Assembly (NCBI RefSeq): GCF_003426945.1
Contig: NZ_QURO01000004.1
Location: 1-64,000, forward strand
Origin: Thermus sediminis
Lineage (GTDB): Bacteria; Deinococcota; Deinococci; Deinococcales; Thermaceae
Direction of reading: 5' to 3'
Length of the DNA stretch: 64,000 bases
Under the pieces are notes generated by a model. That model had not been told where the DNA came from. It saw only the letters and a list, made by a program, of their open reading frames with translations, and searched no databases. Shown in pieces: positions 42,232-50,517 of this stretch (within the stretch, counting starts at the first letter, position 1; every line of letters begins with the position of its first letter). Made by a program: the position numbers and the translations under genes.

Positions 42232-43221
42232 ATGAAGCGGCTTATCGCCCTGATGGCGGTGCTGGCCCTGGCCTTGGCCCAGGGCCTTCCGCCCTTTTGG
42301 CAGGCGGTGGAGGTGCCGGGCGGGGTCTGCTCCGACGGCTCCCCCTACCGCTTTTTCGTGAGCCCGGGAGACCCCAAGAGGGTGATCCTGGACTTCCAGG
42401 GGGGTGGGGCCTGCTGGGACGCGGCCACCTGCGGGCCCGGGAGCCAGACCTACCGCAGGCGGGTGGACGCCCAGGAGCTCCTCCTGGCCCAGGGGATCTA
42501 CAACCGCGCGAGCGTGGCCAACCCCTTCTTCGGCTGGACCCACGTCTTCGTGCCCTACTGCACGGGGGACCTGCACGTGGGCCAGGCCACGGTGGACTAC
42601 GGGGGCTTCCGGGTGCACCACCAGGGGGCCAGGAACGCCCTGGCGGCCTTGGAGTACCTCTTCAGGAACCATCCCCAGGCGGAGCGGATCTTCGTCACCG
42701 GGTGCAGCGCCGGGGCCTACGGGGCCATTTTCTGGGCGGACAAGGTCCTCTCCACCTACAAAAACGCCCAGATCGCCGTCTGCGGGGACGCCGGGGTGGG
42801 CGTGGCCACGGAGGACTTCCCCGGCTACGCCCGCTGGAACCCCCGCCTCCCCCAACTCCCGGGGCTTTCCGATAGGCCCAGCGTCTCCGAGATCTACCTG
42901 GCCCTGGCCAGGGCCTACCCCAAGGCGGCCTTCGCCCAGTACACCACCCTTTTGGACGGCACCCAGATCTTCTTCTACGCCCTCATGAGGGGGGAGAGGT
43001 CCCCCTCTGAGGCTACGGCCCGGGAGTGGGCCATAGAGTCCCAGAGGGCGGTCCTCGCCCCGGCCCAGGCGGAGAACTACACCTTCTACCTGGCCCCGGG
43101 AGGCCAGCACTGCATCCTGCCAAGGCCCGAGCTCTACACCCTGAGGGTGGGGGAGGTGGGCTTCCTGGACTGGCTCAGGGCCCTGGCCGAGGGGAAGGTG
43201 CCCCCCAGGGTGCGCCCTTGA
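42232..43221 (+). CDS. Secreted pectinacetylesterase/NOTUM-like esterase
   Basis: 329 residues. Signal peptide MKRLIALMAVLALALAQ. Alpha/beta hydrolase: GGVCSDGSPYRFFV, VILDFQGGGACWDAATC (oxyanion region), HVFVPYCTGDLHVG, nucleophile Ser in IFVTGCSAGAYGAIFW (GCSAG), Asp in VCGDAGVGV region, and a His near APGGQHCIL. At least six Cys suggest disulfides in an exported enzyme. In Thermus this family is often annotated as pectin acetylesterase or VtpJ-therm; the natural substrate is unknown. Own promoter. The 3' end overlaps the convergent gene by 47 nt. Confidence 0.88.
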   Translation: MKRLIALMAVLALALAQGLPPFWQAVEVPGGVCSDGSPYRFFVSPGDPKRVILDFQGGGACWDAATCGPGSQTYRRRVDAQELLLAQGIYNRASVANPFFGWTHVFVPYCTGDLHVGQATVDYGGFRVHHQGARNALAALEYLFRNHPQAERIFVTGCSAGAYGAIFWADKVLSTYKNAQIAVCGDAGVGVATEDFPGYARWNPRLPQLPGLSDRPSVSEIYLALARAYPKAAFAQYTTLLDGTQIFFYALMRGERSPSEATAREWAIESQRAVLAPAQAENYTFYLAPGGQHCILPRPELYTLRVGEVGFLDWLRALAEGKVPPRVRP

Positions 43222-43954
43222 GGCCGAAGGCGGCGAACCAGGCCTTCAGGTCCGGGTAGAGCTCTAGAAGGAGGCGGTGGCCTTTCCTGCGGTCCAGGGG
43301 GGCCGCCGCCAGAAAGCCCTTCAGGAGGCGGTCCCTGTCCTTTTCCAGGACTTCCGCCGCCTTCAGGGTGAAGTGGGCCTGGAACCAGAGGGCGCTTTCC
43401 AGGTTGCCCCGCCGCCTTTCGTAGGCGGAAAGGCTCCTTTTCTCGGGAGAAAGGCGCGAGAGGTAGCGGCTCCAGGCCAGGAGTTCCTGGAAAAGCTCGG
43501 GTCTTTCCCCCCTTAGCCCCAGGAGGAAGAGGTAGTTGGCCACGAACTCGTCCAACCACCTGGCCCTCGTGCGGAGCCCCCAGGCCACCTGGAGGGCGTG
43601 GGCGTACTCGTGCCCCAGGTTGAGGTCTAAAAAGGCGGGGATCTCCCCCAGGGGCGGGCCCAGGGGGAGGAGGACCCCCCTCAGGCGGTGGAGGAGCCTC
43701 TCCGGGTAGGTGAGGGGGGCGTAGAGGGCCAGGCCCTCGAGCCCCGTGTGCTGAAAGGGGAGGCCGTAGGGGTAGGGGAGCTGGGCCCGCCACTCCTTCT
43801 CCGAAAGGACGAAAAGCCGCACCCGAGGGAGGGGGGCGTAGGGAGCGTAGGCGGGGGCGAGGGAGAGGAGGTAGCCCTGGAGGGCCTTGGCCCTCAGGGC
43901 CCCCCCAGGGGAGAAGAGGGCGGGGAGGAGGGGGTGGGGCAGGACCTGGATCAC
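43175..43954 (-). CDS. Putative HExxH zinc metalloprotease
   Basis: 259 residues, GTG start at 43954. The likely zinc site is LNLGHEYAHALQVAWG (H-E-x-x-H), followed about 17 residues later by RWLDEFVANYLFLLGL, where Glu could be the third ligand, as in gluzincins. Other parts: RVRLFVLSEKEWRAQLPYPYG and FQHTGLEGLALYAPLTYPERLL, like a protease pro-strand region. No signal peptide is evident. I do not recognise a named family. Starts 29 nt after recG ends, but on the same strand downstream of it, so it may be co-transcribed with recG. The 3' end runs 47 nt into the esterase gene. Confidence 0.7.
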   Translation of the reverse strand: MIQVLPHPLLPALFSPGGALRAKALQGYLLSLAPAYAPYAPLPRVRLFVLSEKEWRAQLPYPYGLPFQHTGLEGLALYAPLTYPERLLHRLRGVLLPLGPPLGEIPAFLDLNLGHEYAHALQVAWGLRTRARWLDEFVANYLFLLGLRGERPELFQELLAWSRYLSRLSPEKRSLSAYERRRGNLESALWFQAHFTLKAAEVLEKDRDRLLKGFLAAAPLDRRKGHRLLLELYPDLKAWFAAFGLKGAPWGAPSPRPGP

Positions 43955-43983
43955 GGGAGCCTGGGGTTACCGGATGGGGCGGA

Positions 43984-46284
43984 TCAGATGACCTCCCGAA
44001 AGCCGATGCGCTCCGCCTGGGCCTTGAGCTCCTCCTTGAGGCCCTGGTGCTGGGGGAGCTCTAGCCTGGGGTCCTTCTCCACGATGGCCTTGGCCAGGGC
44101 CCGCGCCCTCTCTATGACCTCGGTGTCCTCCGCCAGGTCCCCCAGCTTGAGCTCCGGGTAGCCGGACTGGCGCGTGCCCCGAAGCTCCCCCGGGCCCCTA
44201 AGCCTCAGGTCCATCTCGGCGATGTAGAAGCCGTCGGTGGAGGCCTCGAGGACCCTTAACCGCTTCAGGGTTCTCTGGCCCGCCTCCCCCGCCAGGAAGA
44301 TGGCGAAGCCCTCTAGCCCCCCCCGGCCCACCCGGCCCCTTAGCTGGTGGAGCTGGGCCAGGCCGAAGCGCTCGGCGTTTTCCACCACGATCAGGGTGGC
44401 CCTGGGGATGTCCACCCCCACCTCAATGACCGTGGTGGAGACCAGGAGGTCGTAGGCCCCCTGGCGGAAGGCCTCCATAATTGCCTCCTTCTCCCGGGCG
44501 GGCATCTTTCCGTGGAGGAGGGCGATCCGGGCCTCGGGGAGGAGGCCTTGGAGTTCCTCGTAGAGGGCGGTGGCCGCCTTCAGGTCCAGCTCCGACTCCT
44601 CAATGGCCGGGGCCACCACGAAGACCTGGTGCCCCTTCCGGATCTCCTCCCGGGCGAAGGCGTAGGCCTGGAGGCGGAGGCGGTGGGGGAGGACCTTGGT
44701 CTTCACCGGGGTGCGGCCTGGGGGCATCTCGTCCAGGAGGCTCACCTCGAGGTCCCCGTAGAGGGTGAGGGCCAGGGAGCGGGGGATGGGGGTGGCGGAC
44801 ATGACCAGGACGTCGGGGGGAGTCTGGGCCAGCTTGAGGAGGGCCCGCCGCTGGAGGACCCCAAAGCGGTGCTCCTCGTCCACCACGGCCAGGCCCAGGT
44901 CCCGGAAGCCCACCCCCTCCTGGATGAGGGCGTGGGTGCCCACGGCCACCTGGGCCTCCCCGCTTCTCAGGCGGGCCAGGGCGGCCTCCTTTTCCCGGGA
45001 GGGCATGGAGCCGAGAAGGAGCTCCACGCTCACCCCCAGGGGGAAGAGGTAGCGGGTGAGGTTTCCGTAGTGCTGCTGGGCTAGGATCTCTGTGGGGGCC
45101 ATGAGGGCCCCCTGGGCCCCGTTTCTGGCGGCCAAATAGAGGGCGAAGGCCGCCACCACCGTCTTCCCCGAGCCCACGTCCCCCTGGAGGAGGCGGGCCA
45201 TCTGCCTGGGGCTTTCCATGTCCCGGGCGATCTCCCCCATGACCCGCTCCTGGGCCCTGGTGAGGGGGAAGGGAAGGGCCTTCTTGAAGGCCTCCACCCA
45301 GGCCTCCTCCACCCGGAAGGCCCGTCCCAGGACCAGCCCCCCCGCGTCCAGGAGGGCCTTGAGTTCCAGGAGCAGGTACTCGTCGAACTTGAGCCTTAGG
45401 AGGGCCCCCTTCAGGGCCTCCTCGTCCTCGGGGAAGTGGATGGCCCTGAGGGCCTCGGAGTAGGGCATGAGGCCCAAGGCCTCCCGGTAGGGCCCCAGGG
45501 GGTCGGGGAGGGGCAGGGCCATCTCCAGGGCCCGGTGGACGGTGCGCCTCAGGAAGGCCTGGCCCACCCCCTCCTTGGCGGGGTAGATGGGCACGATCCT
45601 CCCCGTGGACAAGGACTCCGTCCCCTCGTCCTCAAAGTGCTCCACCAGGAGTTGCACCCCGCCCCGCCGCTGCACCCTCCCGGTGGCGATCAGCGTGGCC
45701 CCCTCCTCAATCTGGGAGAGGACCCAGGGCTGGTTGAACCAGACCAGGGTGAGCCGCCACCCCCAGGCGTCCATGGCCTTGACCTGGACCAGCTGCATCC
45801 CCTTTTTGGGGGTTTTGACAAGCTCCTTGGCGAGGACCTTGACCGAGAGCGTGGCCTTCTGCCCGTCCTCCAGGTAGCGCACCCCGGGGAGGGCCCGCCG
45901 GTCCTCGTAGCGGCGGGGGTAGTGGTGGAGGACGTCCCGCACCGTGTGGAGGCCGAGCTCGCCTAGCCTCCTCCTGCTTTGCGGCGGGGCGAGGAGGTGG
46001 GCGGGGTCCTGGGGCTCGAGGCGGCCCTCGGCCTTCCTGGGCGACTCCGGGGCTCGGGGAAGGCCGTCCCCTAGGAAGCGGAGGGCCTCTTCCAGGATCC
46101 TCTTCCGCTCCTCGGGGGGCTTCTCCCCGTAACCCCGGAAAAGCTCCAGGAGCCTGGGGAAGGGGCGGGCCAGGTTGCGGACGAGGCCCTCGAGGCCCCC
46201 CACCACCACCCGGTCCTGGGCTCCGTCCTGGAGCTCCCGGAGGAGGGGCCTCCTGAGCCTTTCCCGGAGTTCCCCTTCCTTCAC
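43984..46284 (-). CDS. recG: RecG ATP-dependent DNA helicase
   Basis: 766 residues. Remodels stalled replication forks and Holliday junctions. Wedge/OB domain: GLHTVRDVLHHYPRRYEDR and later; helicase motifs: FPLTRAQERVMGEIARDM (Q), LLQGDVGSGKTVVAAFA (I), MAPTEILAQQHY (Ia), GTHALIQEGV, VVDEEHRFGVLQR (II, DEEH), VMSATPIPRSLALTLYGD (III), LHGKMPAREKEAIMEAF, LLVSTTVIEVGVDIPRAT (V), HQLRGRVGR (VI). The first 100 residues form an extra N-terminal helical region. GTG 46284, with TATCAT 6 nt before it. Confidence 0.96.
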   Translation of the reverse strand: MKEGELRERLRRPLLRELQDGAQDRVVVGGLEGLVRNLARPFPRLLELFRGYGEKPPEERKRILEEALRFLGDGLPRAPESPRKAEGRLEPQDPAHLLAPPQSRRRLGELGLHTVRDVLHHYPRRYEDRRALPGVRYLEDGQKATLSVKVLAKELVKTPKKGMQLVQVKAMDAWGWRLTLVWFNQPWVLSQIEEGATLIATGRVQRRGGVQLLVEHFEDEGTESLSTGRIVPIYPAKEGVGQAFLRRTVHRALEMALPLPDPLGPYREALGLMPYSEALRAIHFPEDEEALKGALLRLKFDEYLLLELKALLDAGGLVLGRAFRVEEAWVEAFKKALPFPLTRAQERVMGEIARDMESPRQMARLLQGDVGSGKTVVAAFALYLAARNGAQGALMAPTEILAQQHYGNLTRYLFPLGVSVELLLGSMPSREKEAALARLRSGEAQVAVGTHALIQEGVGFRDLGLAVVDEEHRFGVLQRRALLKLAQTPPDVLVMSATPIPRSLALTLYGDLEVSLLDEMPPGRTPVKTKVLPHRLRLQAYAFAREEIRKGHQVFVVAPAIEESELDLKAATALYEELQGLLPEARIALLHGKMPAREKEAIMEAFRQGAYDLLVSTTVIEVGVDIPRATLIVVENAERFGLAQLHQLRGRVGRGGLEGFAIFLAGEAGQRTLKRLRVLEASTDGFYIAEMDLRLRGPGELRGTRQSGYPELKLGDLAEDTEVIERARALAKAIVEKDPRLELPQHQGLKEELKAQAERIGFREVI

Positions 46285-46290
46285 GCCCCC

Positions 46291-46300
46291 ATGATACCCT
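46291..46300. promoter_or_regulatory. Overlapping divergent -10 boxes (recG / M16 genes)
   Basis: Minus strand TATCAT (46296-46291), 6 nt before the recG GTG; plus strand TACCCT (46295-46300), 7 nt before the M16 GTG. The two hexamers share the TA at 46295-46296, so both promoters cannot be open at once. Confidence 0.55.
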
Positions 46301-46307
46301 TAGGCCT

Positions 46308-47519
46308 GTGAGCCGCGCGGAGCGACTGCCCAATGGCCTCACTGTGGCCCTGGAGGAGCGGGACTTCCCCGGGGTGGCCTTCCAGCTCCTCCTGCCCGTG
46401 GGGGCGGTGAACGACCCCGAGGGGCTGGAGGGGGCCAGCACCCTTCTGGAGGGGTGGCTCTGGAAGGGGGCGGGGGAGCTGGACGCCCGGGGGCTGGCCC
46501 AGGCCCTGGACGCCCTAGGGGTGCGGCGGACGAGCGGGGCAGGCCTGGAGTACACCGCCTTCGCCGCAGGCTTCCTCCCCGAGGTCCTGGAGGAGGTCTT
46601 CCGCCTCTACGCCCTCCTCCTAAGGGAGCCCCGCCTCCCCGAGGAGGGGCTAGAGGCGGTGCGCGCCGTGGCCCTACAGGCCCTCCTCTCCCTGGAGGAC
46701 CAGCCCGCAAGGAAGCTCCTCTCCGAGCTCAGGCGGCGGGTCTTCCTCTCCCCCCACGGCCGCGACCCCTTGGGGCGGGAGGGGGACCTGAGGCGGGCCA
46801 CGCCCAAGGCCCTTAGGGAGGACTTTGGGAGGCGCTACACCCCCAGGGGGGCCATCCTGGCGGTGGCCGGGGGGGTTTCCTGGGAGAGGCTCCTTAGGGC
46901 TCTTGAGCCCCTGGCCCTTTGGGAAGGGGAGGAGGCCTCCTACCCTAAGCCCCTCCTTGCCTCCCCGGAGCGCTTCGCCCTGAGGCGGCCCACGGCCCAG
47001 GTCCAGATCGGCCTGGCCTACCCCGATGTGGGCCCCGAGGACGAAGGCTTCTACGCGGCGAGGCTGGCCCTCGAGGTCCTCTCCGGGGGGATGTCTAGCC
47101 GCCTCTTCACCGAGGTGCGGGAGAAGCGGGGCCTGGCCTACGCCGTCTCCGCCTTCCCCGCCTCCGTGAAGGGCCAGGGCCTCCTCGTGGCCTACGCCGG
47201 GACCACCAGGGAGAGGGCCCACGAAACCCTTTCCGTGATGCTCCAGGAGATAGAAAGGCTCCGGGAGGGGGTTGCAGAGGAGGAGCTTTTCCGGGCCAAG
47301 GTGGGTCTGAAGACCGCCTTGGTCATGGGGGACGAGTCCATCCGCACCAGGGCCGCCTCCATGGCCCGGGACCTCTACATGTTGGGCCGGGTGCGCCCCC
47401 TCTCCGAGATTGAGGCTGGGATTGAAGGCACCACCCTGGAGGAGGTCAACGCCTTCCTGAGGGGCCACCCCTACCGGGACCCTTGGGTGGGGCTTTTGGG
47501 GGAGGTGGAGGGTGTTTAG
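46308..47519 (+). CDS. M16 peptidase-like protein, inactive-type subunit
   Basis: 403 residues. Fold of the M16 (insulinase/processing peptidase) family, but at the usual HxxEH position it has EGASTLLEGWLWKG, so no zinc site. It keeps the C-terminal substrate pair region SSRLFTEVREKRGLAYAVSAF (Arg/Tyr). This matches the non-catalytic partner of heterodimeric M16B peptidases. The next gene, 8 nt overlapped, is the catalytic partner. GTG start. No signal peptide, so the pair is likely cytosolic or periplasmic by unknown means. Confidence 0.9.
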   Translation: MSRAERLPNGLTVALEERDFPGVAFQLLLPVGAVNDPEGLEGASTLLEGWLWKGAGELDARGLAQALDALGVRRTSGAGLEYTAFAAGFLPEVLEEVFRLYALLLREPRLPEEGLEAVRAVALQALLSLEDQPARKLLSELRRRVFLSPHGRDPLGREGDLRRATPKALREDFGRRYTPRGAILAVAGGVSWERLLRALEPLALWEGEEASYPKPLLASPERFALRRPTAQVQIGLAYPDVGPEDEGFYAARLALEVLSGGMSSRLFTEVREKRGLAYAVSAFPASVKGQGLLVAYAGTTRERAHETLSVMLQEIERLREGVAEEELFRAKVGLKTALVMGDESIRTRAASMARDLYMLGRVRPLSEIEAGIEGTTLEEVNAFLRGHPYRDPWVGLLGEVEGV

Positions 47520-48732
47520 GGAAGCCGTGCTGAAAAACGGGCTTAGGGTCATTGCCGAGGTCCTCCCCGAGGCCAGGAGCGTGGCCCTAGGCTACTTCGT
47601 GAAGACCGGGGCCCGGGACGAGGGCCCCTATGAGAGCGGGGTGAGCCACTTCCTGGAGCACATGGTCTTCAAGGGCCCCGAGGGCATGGACGCCCTTTCC
47701 GTCAACCTGGCCTTTGACCGGTTGGGGGCCCAGTACAACGCCTTCACCTCCGAGGAGGCCACGGTCTACTACGGGGCGGTCCTCCCCGAGTTCGCCCCCT
47801 CCCTCCTGGAGCTCTTCTCCAAGCTGATGCTCCCCGCCCTCAGGGAGGCGGACTTCGCCACGGAGAAGCTGGTGATCCTGGAGGAGATCGCCCGCTACCA
47901 GGACCGGCCGGGCTTCATGGCCTACGAGTGGGCCAGGAGGGGCTTCTTCCGGGACCACCCCTTGGGGAATAGCGTCCTGGGCACGGAGGAGAGCATCAAG
48001 GCCCTGACCCGGGAAGGGATGGCCGCCTACCACCGCCGGCGCTACCGCACCGGAAACATGGTCCTGGCGGCTGCGGGAAGGGTGAACTTTGAAGGGCTCT
48101 TGGAGGGGGTGGAGCGCCTCAGCGAAGGCTTCGCCCAGGGGGAGGCGGGGCGGGCCTACCCGCCCCTAGACCCCGCCACGGGCCTCCTGGAGCGCCCTTA
48201 CGAGAAGGCCAGGGCCCTCTACCTGGTGGGGCTCTTCCCCGGCTTCGCCTACGGCGAGGAGGCCCGCTTCCCCGCCCAGGTCCTGGCCCGCCTCCTGGGG
48301 GAGGAGGGCTCGGGGAGGCTCCACTTCGCCCTGGTGGACAAAGGCCTCGCCGAAGCGGCCTCCTTCGGCCACGAGGAGGGGGACCAGGCGGGCTTCTTCC
48401 ACGCCTACATCCAGGCGGACCCCGCCCACAAGGAGGAGGTCCTTTCCGTACTTCAGGAGGAGCTCGCCCGCCTAGGGAAGGAGGGGGTGGGGGAGGAGGA
48501 GGTGGAGAAGGCCAAGACCCCCCTGGCCACGGGCCTGGTCTTCGCCGGGGAGACCCCCATGGGGCGGCTCTTCCACCTGGGCCTGGAGTACCTCTACACC
48601 GGCCGGTACCTATCCCTGGAGGAGGTCAAGGCCCGGGTCCTCAAGGTCACGGCGCAGGACGTGAACGCCCTTTTGGAGAGGGGCTTCCTGGAGCGGGGTC
48701 TCTACTACCTGGTCCTGCCCCATGGAGCCTAG
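47512..48732 (+). CDS. M16 zinc peptidase, catalytic subunit
   Basis: 406 residues, GTG start overlapping the partner gene. Inverted zinc motif SGVSHFLEHMVFKG (H-x2-E-H, about residues 44-48) with the distal Glu in EKLVILEEIARYQDRP, and YNAFTSEEATVYYGAVLP. The second half lacks the strong Arg/Tyr motif that the partner keeps, so each subunit supplies one half of the active site. Degrades peptides. The EamA transporter gene overlaps the 3' end by 11 nt, so the three form one operon. Confidence 0.93.
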   Translation: MFREAVLKNGLRVIAEVLPEARSVALGYFVKTGARDEGPYESGVSHFLEHMVFKGPEGMDALSVNLAFDRLGAQYNAFTSEEATVYYGAVLPEFAPSLLELFSKLMLPALREADFATEKLVILEEIARYQDRPGFMAYEWARRGFFRDHPLGNSVLGTEESIKALTREGMAAYHRRRYRTGNMVLAAAGRVNFEGLLEGVERLSEGFAQGEAGRAYPPLDPATGLLERPYEKARALYLVGLFPGFAYGEEARFPAQVLARLLGEEGSGRLHFALVDKGLAEAASFGHEEGDQAGFFHAYIQADPAHKEEVLSVLQEELARLGKEGVGEEEVEKAKTPLATGLVFAGETPMGRLFHLGLEYLYTGRYLSLEEVKARVLKVTAQDVNALLERGFLERGLYYLVLPHGA

Positions 48733-49579
48733 GGCCCTCGCCGCCACCCTGGTCACCATCCTCTTCTGGGCCAGCGCCTTCGCCGCTATCCGGGCGGGGC
48801 TTCAGGGCCTTCTTCCCGGGCATCTGGTCCTCCTCCGCTTCCTGGTGGCGGGGGGGCTTCTCCTCCTTTACGCCAGGGCCCGAGGGCTCCGGCCCCCCAG
48901 GAGGGAGGACCTCCCCAAGTTCCTCCTCCTGGGCCTCCTCGGCATCACCCTCTACCACACCGCCCTGGTCTACGGGCAACTTTCCGTAAGCGCCGGGGCG
49001 GCGAGCCTCCTCATCGCCACCGGGCCCGTCTTTACCGCTATCCTCTCCCACGTCCTCCTCAAGGAGGGGCTTGGGCCCCTCGGGGTCCTGGGCTTCGCCC
49101 TGGCCCTTTCGGGCTCCCTCCTCATCGCCTTCGGGGAGGGTGGGGGGCTCGCCTTCAGCCCAGGGGCCTTCCTCATCCTCCTCTCCGCCCTCTCCACCGC
49201 CTTCTACTTCGTCCTGCAAAAGCCCCTCTTCGCCCGCTACCGGAGCGAGGAGATCGCGGTCTACACCCTCCTCCTCGGCACCCTGCCCCTTCTCCTCTTC
49301 CTCCCTGGGCTTCCCGAGGCTCTTCTGCAAGCCCCGAGGCCCGCCCTCCTCTCCGCCCTCTACCTGGGGGTCTTCCCCGGCGCCCTGGCCTACCTCACCT
49401 GGACCTACGCCCTCTCCCGCACCCCCGCCTCGAGGCTTTCCTCCTTCCTCTACCTCTCCCCGGTTCTGGCCATCCTCATCGCCTACGTGTGGCTTTCCGA
49501 GGTGCCCTCGCCCCTTTCCCTCCTCGGGGGCGGCCTCGCTCTTCTTGGTGTGATTCTTGTTAATCTGCGGGTAGAATAG
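48722..49579 (+). CDS. EamA/DMT-family transporter
   Basis: 285 residues with ten predicted membrane helices and the two EamA repeats: TLVTILFWASAFAAIRAGLQGLLPGHLVLLRFLVA and LLSALSTAFYFVLQKPL. GQLSVSAGAASLLIATGPVFTAILSHVLLKEGL and PASRLSSFLYLSPVLAILIAYVWLSEVPS are the typical helix 3-4 and 8-9 pairs. Usually exports amino acids or related metabolites. Its coupling to a peptidase pair suggests export of amino acids or peptides released by it, which is inference. Confidence 0.9.
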   Translation: MEPRALAATLVTILFWASAFAAIRAGLQGLLPGHLVLLRFLVAGGLLLLYARARGLRPPRREDLPKFLLLGLLGITLYHTALVYGQLSVSAGAASLLIATGPVFTAILSHVLLKEGLGPLGVLGFALALSGSLLIAFGEGGGLAFSPGAFLILLSALSTAFYFVLQKPLFARYRSEEIAVYTLLLGTLPLLLFLPGLPEALLQAPRPALLSALYLGVFPGALAYLTWTYALSRTPASRLSSFLYLSPVLAILIAYVWLSEVPSPLSLLGGGLALLGVILVNLRVE

Positions 49580-49594
49580 CCGCCGGGGTGGCCC

Positions 49595-50467
49595 ATGGAG
49601 GTCAAGACCGTCGGCGTGGTGGGCGCGGGGCAGATGGGGTCGGGCATCGCCCAGGTGGCGGCCCAGGCGGGCTACGGGGTCGTCCTTTTGGACGTGAATG
49701 CGGAGGCCCTGGAGCGGGGCCTAGGGGCCATAAGGCGCTCCTTGGGCAAGTTCCTGGAGAAGGGGCGGATCACGGAGGAGGCTTACGAGGCCACCCTGAG
49801 GGGGATCCGCACCGCCTTGGACCTCGAGGCCCTGAAAGAGGCCGACCTCATCGTGGAGGCCATCGTGGAGGACGAAGGGGCCAAGCGGGCCCTTTGGGAA
49901 AGGGTGGGGGGCCTGGCCAAGCCCGAGGCCATCCTGGCTACCAATACCAGCTCCATCCCCATTACCGCCCTGGCCCGGTACTCGGGGCGGCCCGAGCGCT
50001 TCATCGGCATGCACTTCTTCAACCCCGTGCCCCTCATGCCCCTGGTGGAGGTGATCCGGGGGGAGCTCACCGCCCCGGCCACCCGGGACACCGTGGTGGA
50101 GGTGGCCCGGCGGATGGGGAAGACCCCTCTGGAGGTCCAAGACTACCCCGGCTTCGTCTCCAACCGCCTCCTCATGCCCATGATCAACGAGGCCATAGAG
50201 GCCCTGAGGGAGGGGGTGGCCACCAAGGAGGCCATTGACGGGATCATGCGCCTGGGGATGAACCACCCCATGGGGCCTTTGGAGCTTGCGGACTTCATCG
50301 GCCTGGACACCTGCCTCGCCATCATGGAGGTCCTCCACCGGGGCTTTGGGGACGACAAGTATAGGCCCTCCCCCCTCCTGCGCCGCATGGTCCAGGCGGG
50401 GCTTCTGGGCCGGAAGACGGGGCGGGGGTTCTACGCCTACGATGAGAAGGGGAACAAGGTAGGGTAG
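49595..50467 (+). CDS. 3-hydroxybutyryl-CoA dehydrogenase
   Basis: 290 residues, cytosolic. NAD(P)-dependent oxidation/reduction at C3 of acyl-CoA. Rossmann [29 protein letters not shown] (G-x-G-x2-G; final Asp favours NAD), the catalytic His/Glu in [19 protein letters not shown], and the C-terminal [38 protein letters not shown] stand-alone short form rather than a FadB fusion. ATG 49595 lies 15 nt after the transporter stop; TAGAAT (49573) overlaps that stop codon. Confidence 0.95.
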   Translation: MEVKTVGVVGAGQMGSGIAQVAAQAGYGVVLLDVNAEALERGLGAIRRSLGKFLEKGRITEEAYEATLRGIRTALDLEALKEADLIVEAIVEDEGAKRALWERVGGLAKPEAILATNTSSIPITALARYSGRPERFIGMHFFNPVPLMPLVEVIRGELTAPATRDTVVEVARRMGKTPLEVQDYPGFVSNRLLMPMINEAIEALREGVATKEAIDGIMRLGMNHPMGPLELADFIGLDTCLAIMEVLHRGFGDDKYRPSPLLRRMVQAGLLGRKTGRGFYAYDEKGNKVG

Positions 50468-50517
50468 GCGGGGGCCCCCCTGGAAGCCTTTCCAGCCCTG
50501 GCGGTATACTCTGGGGC

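Noticed and set aside
46308-47519. First M16 gene considered a decayed pseudogene because it lacks HxxEH
   Set aside because: The frame is intact and paired with an active partner; inactive subunits are normal in heterodimeric M16B peptidases.
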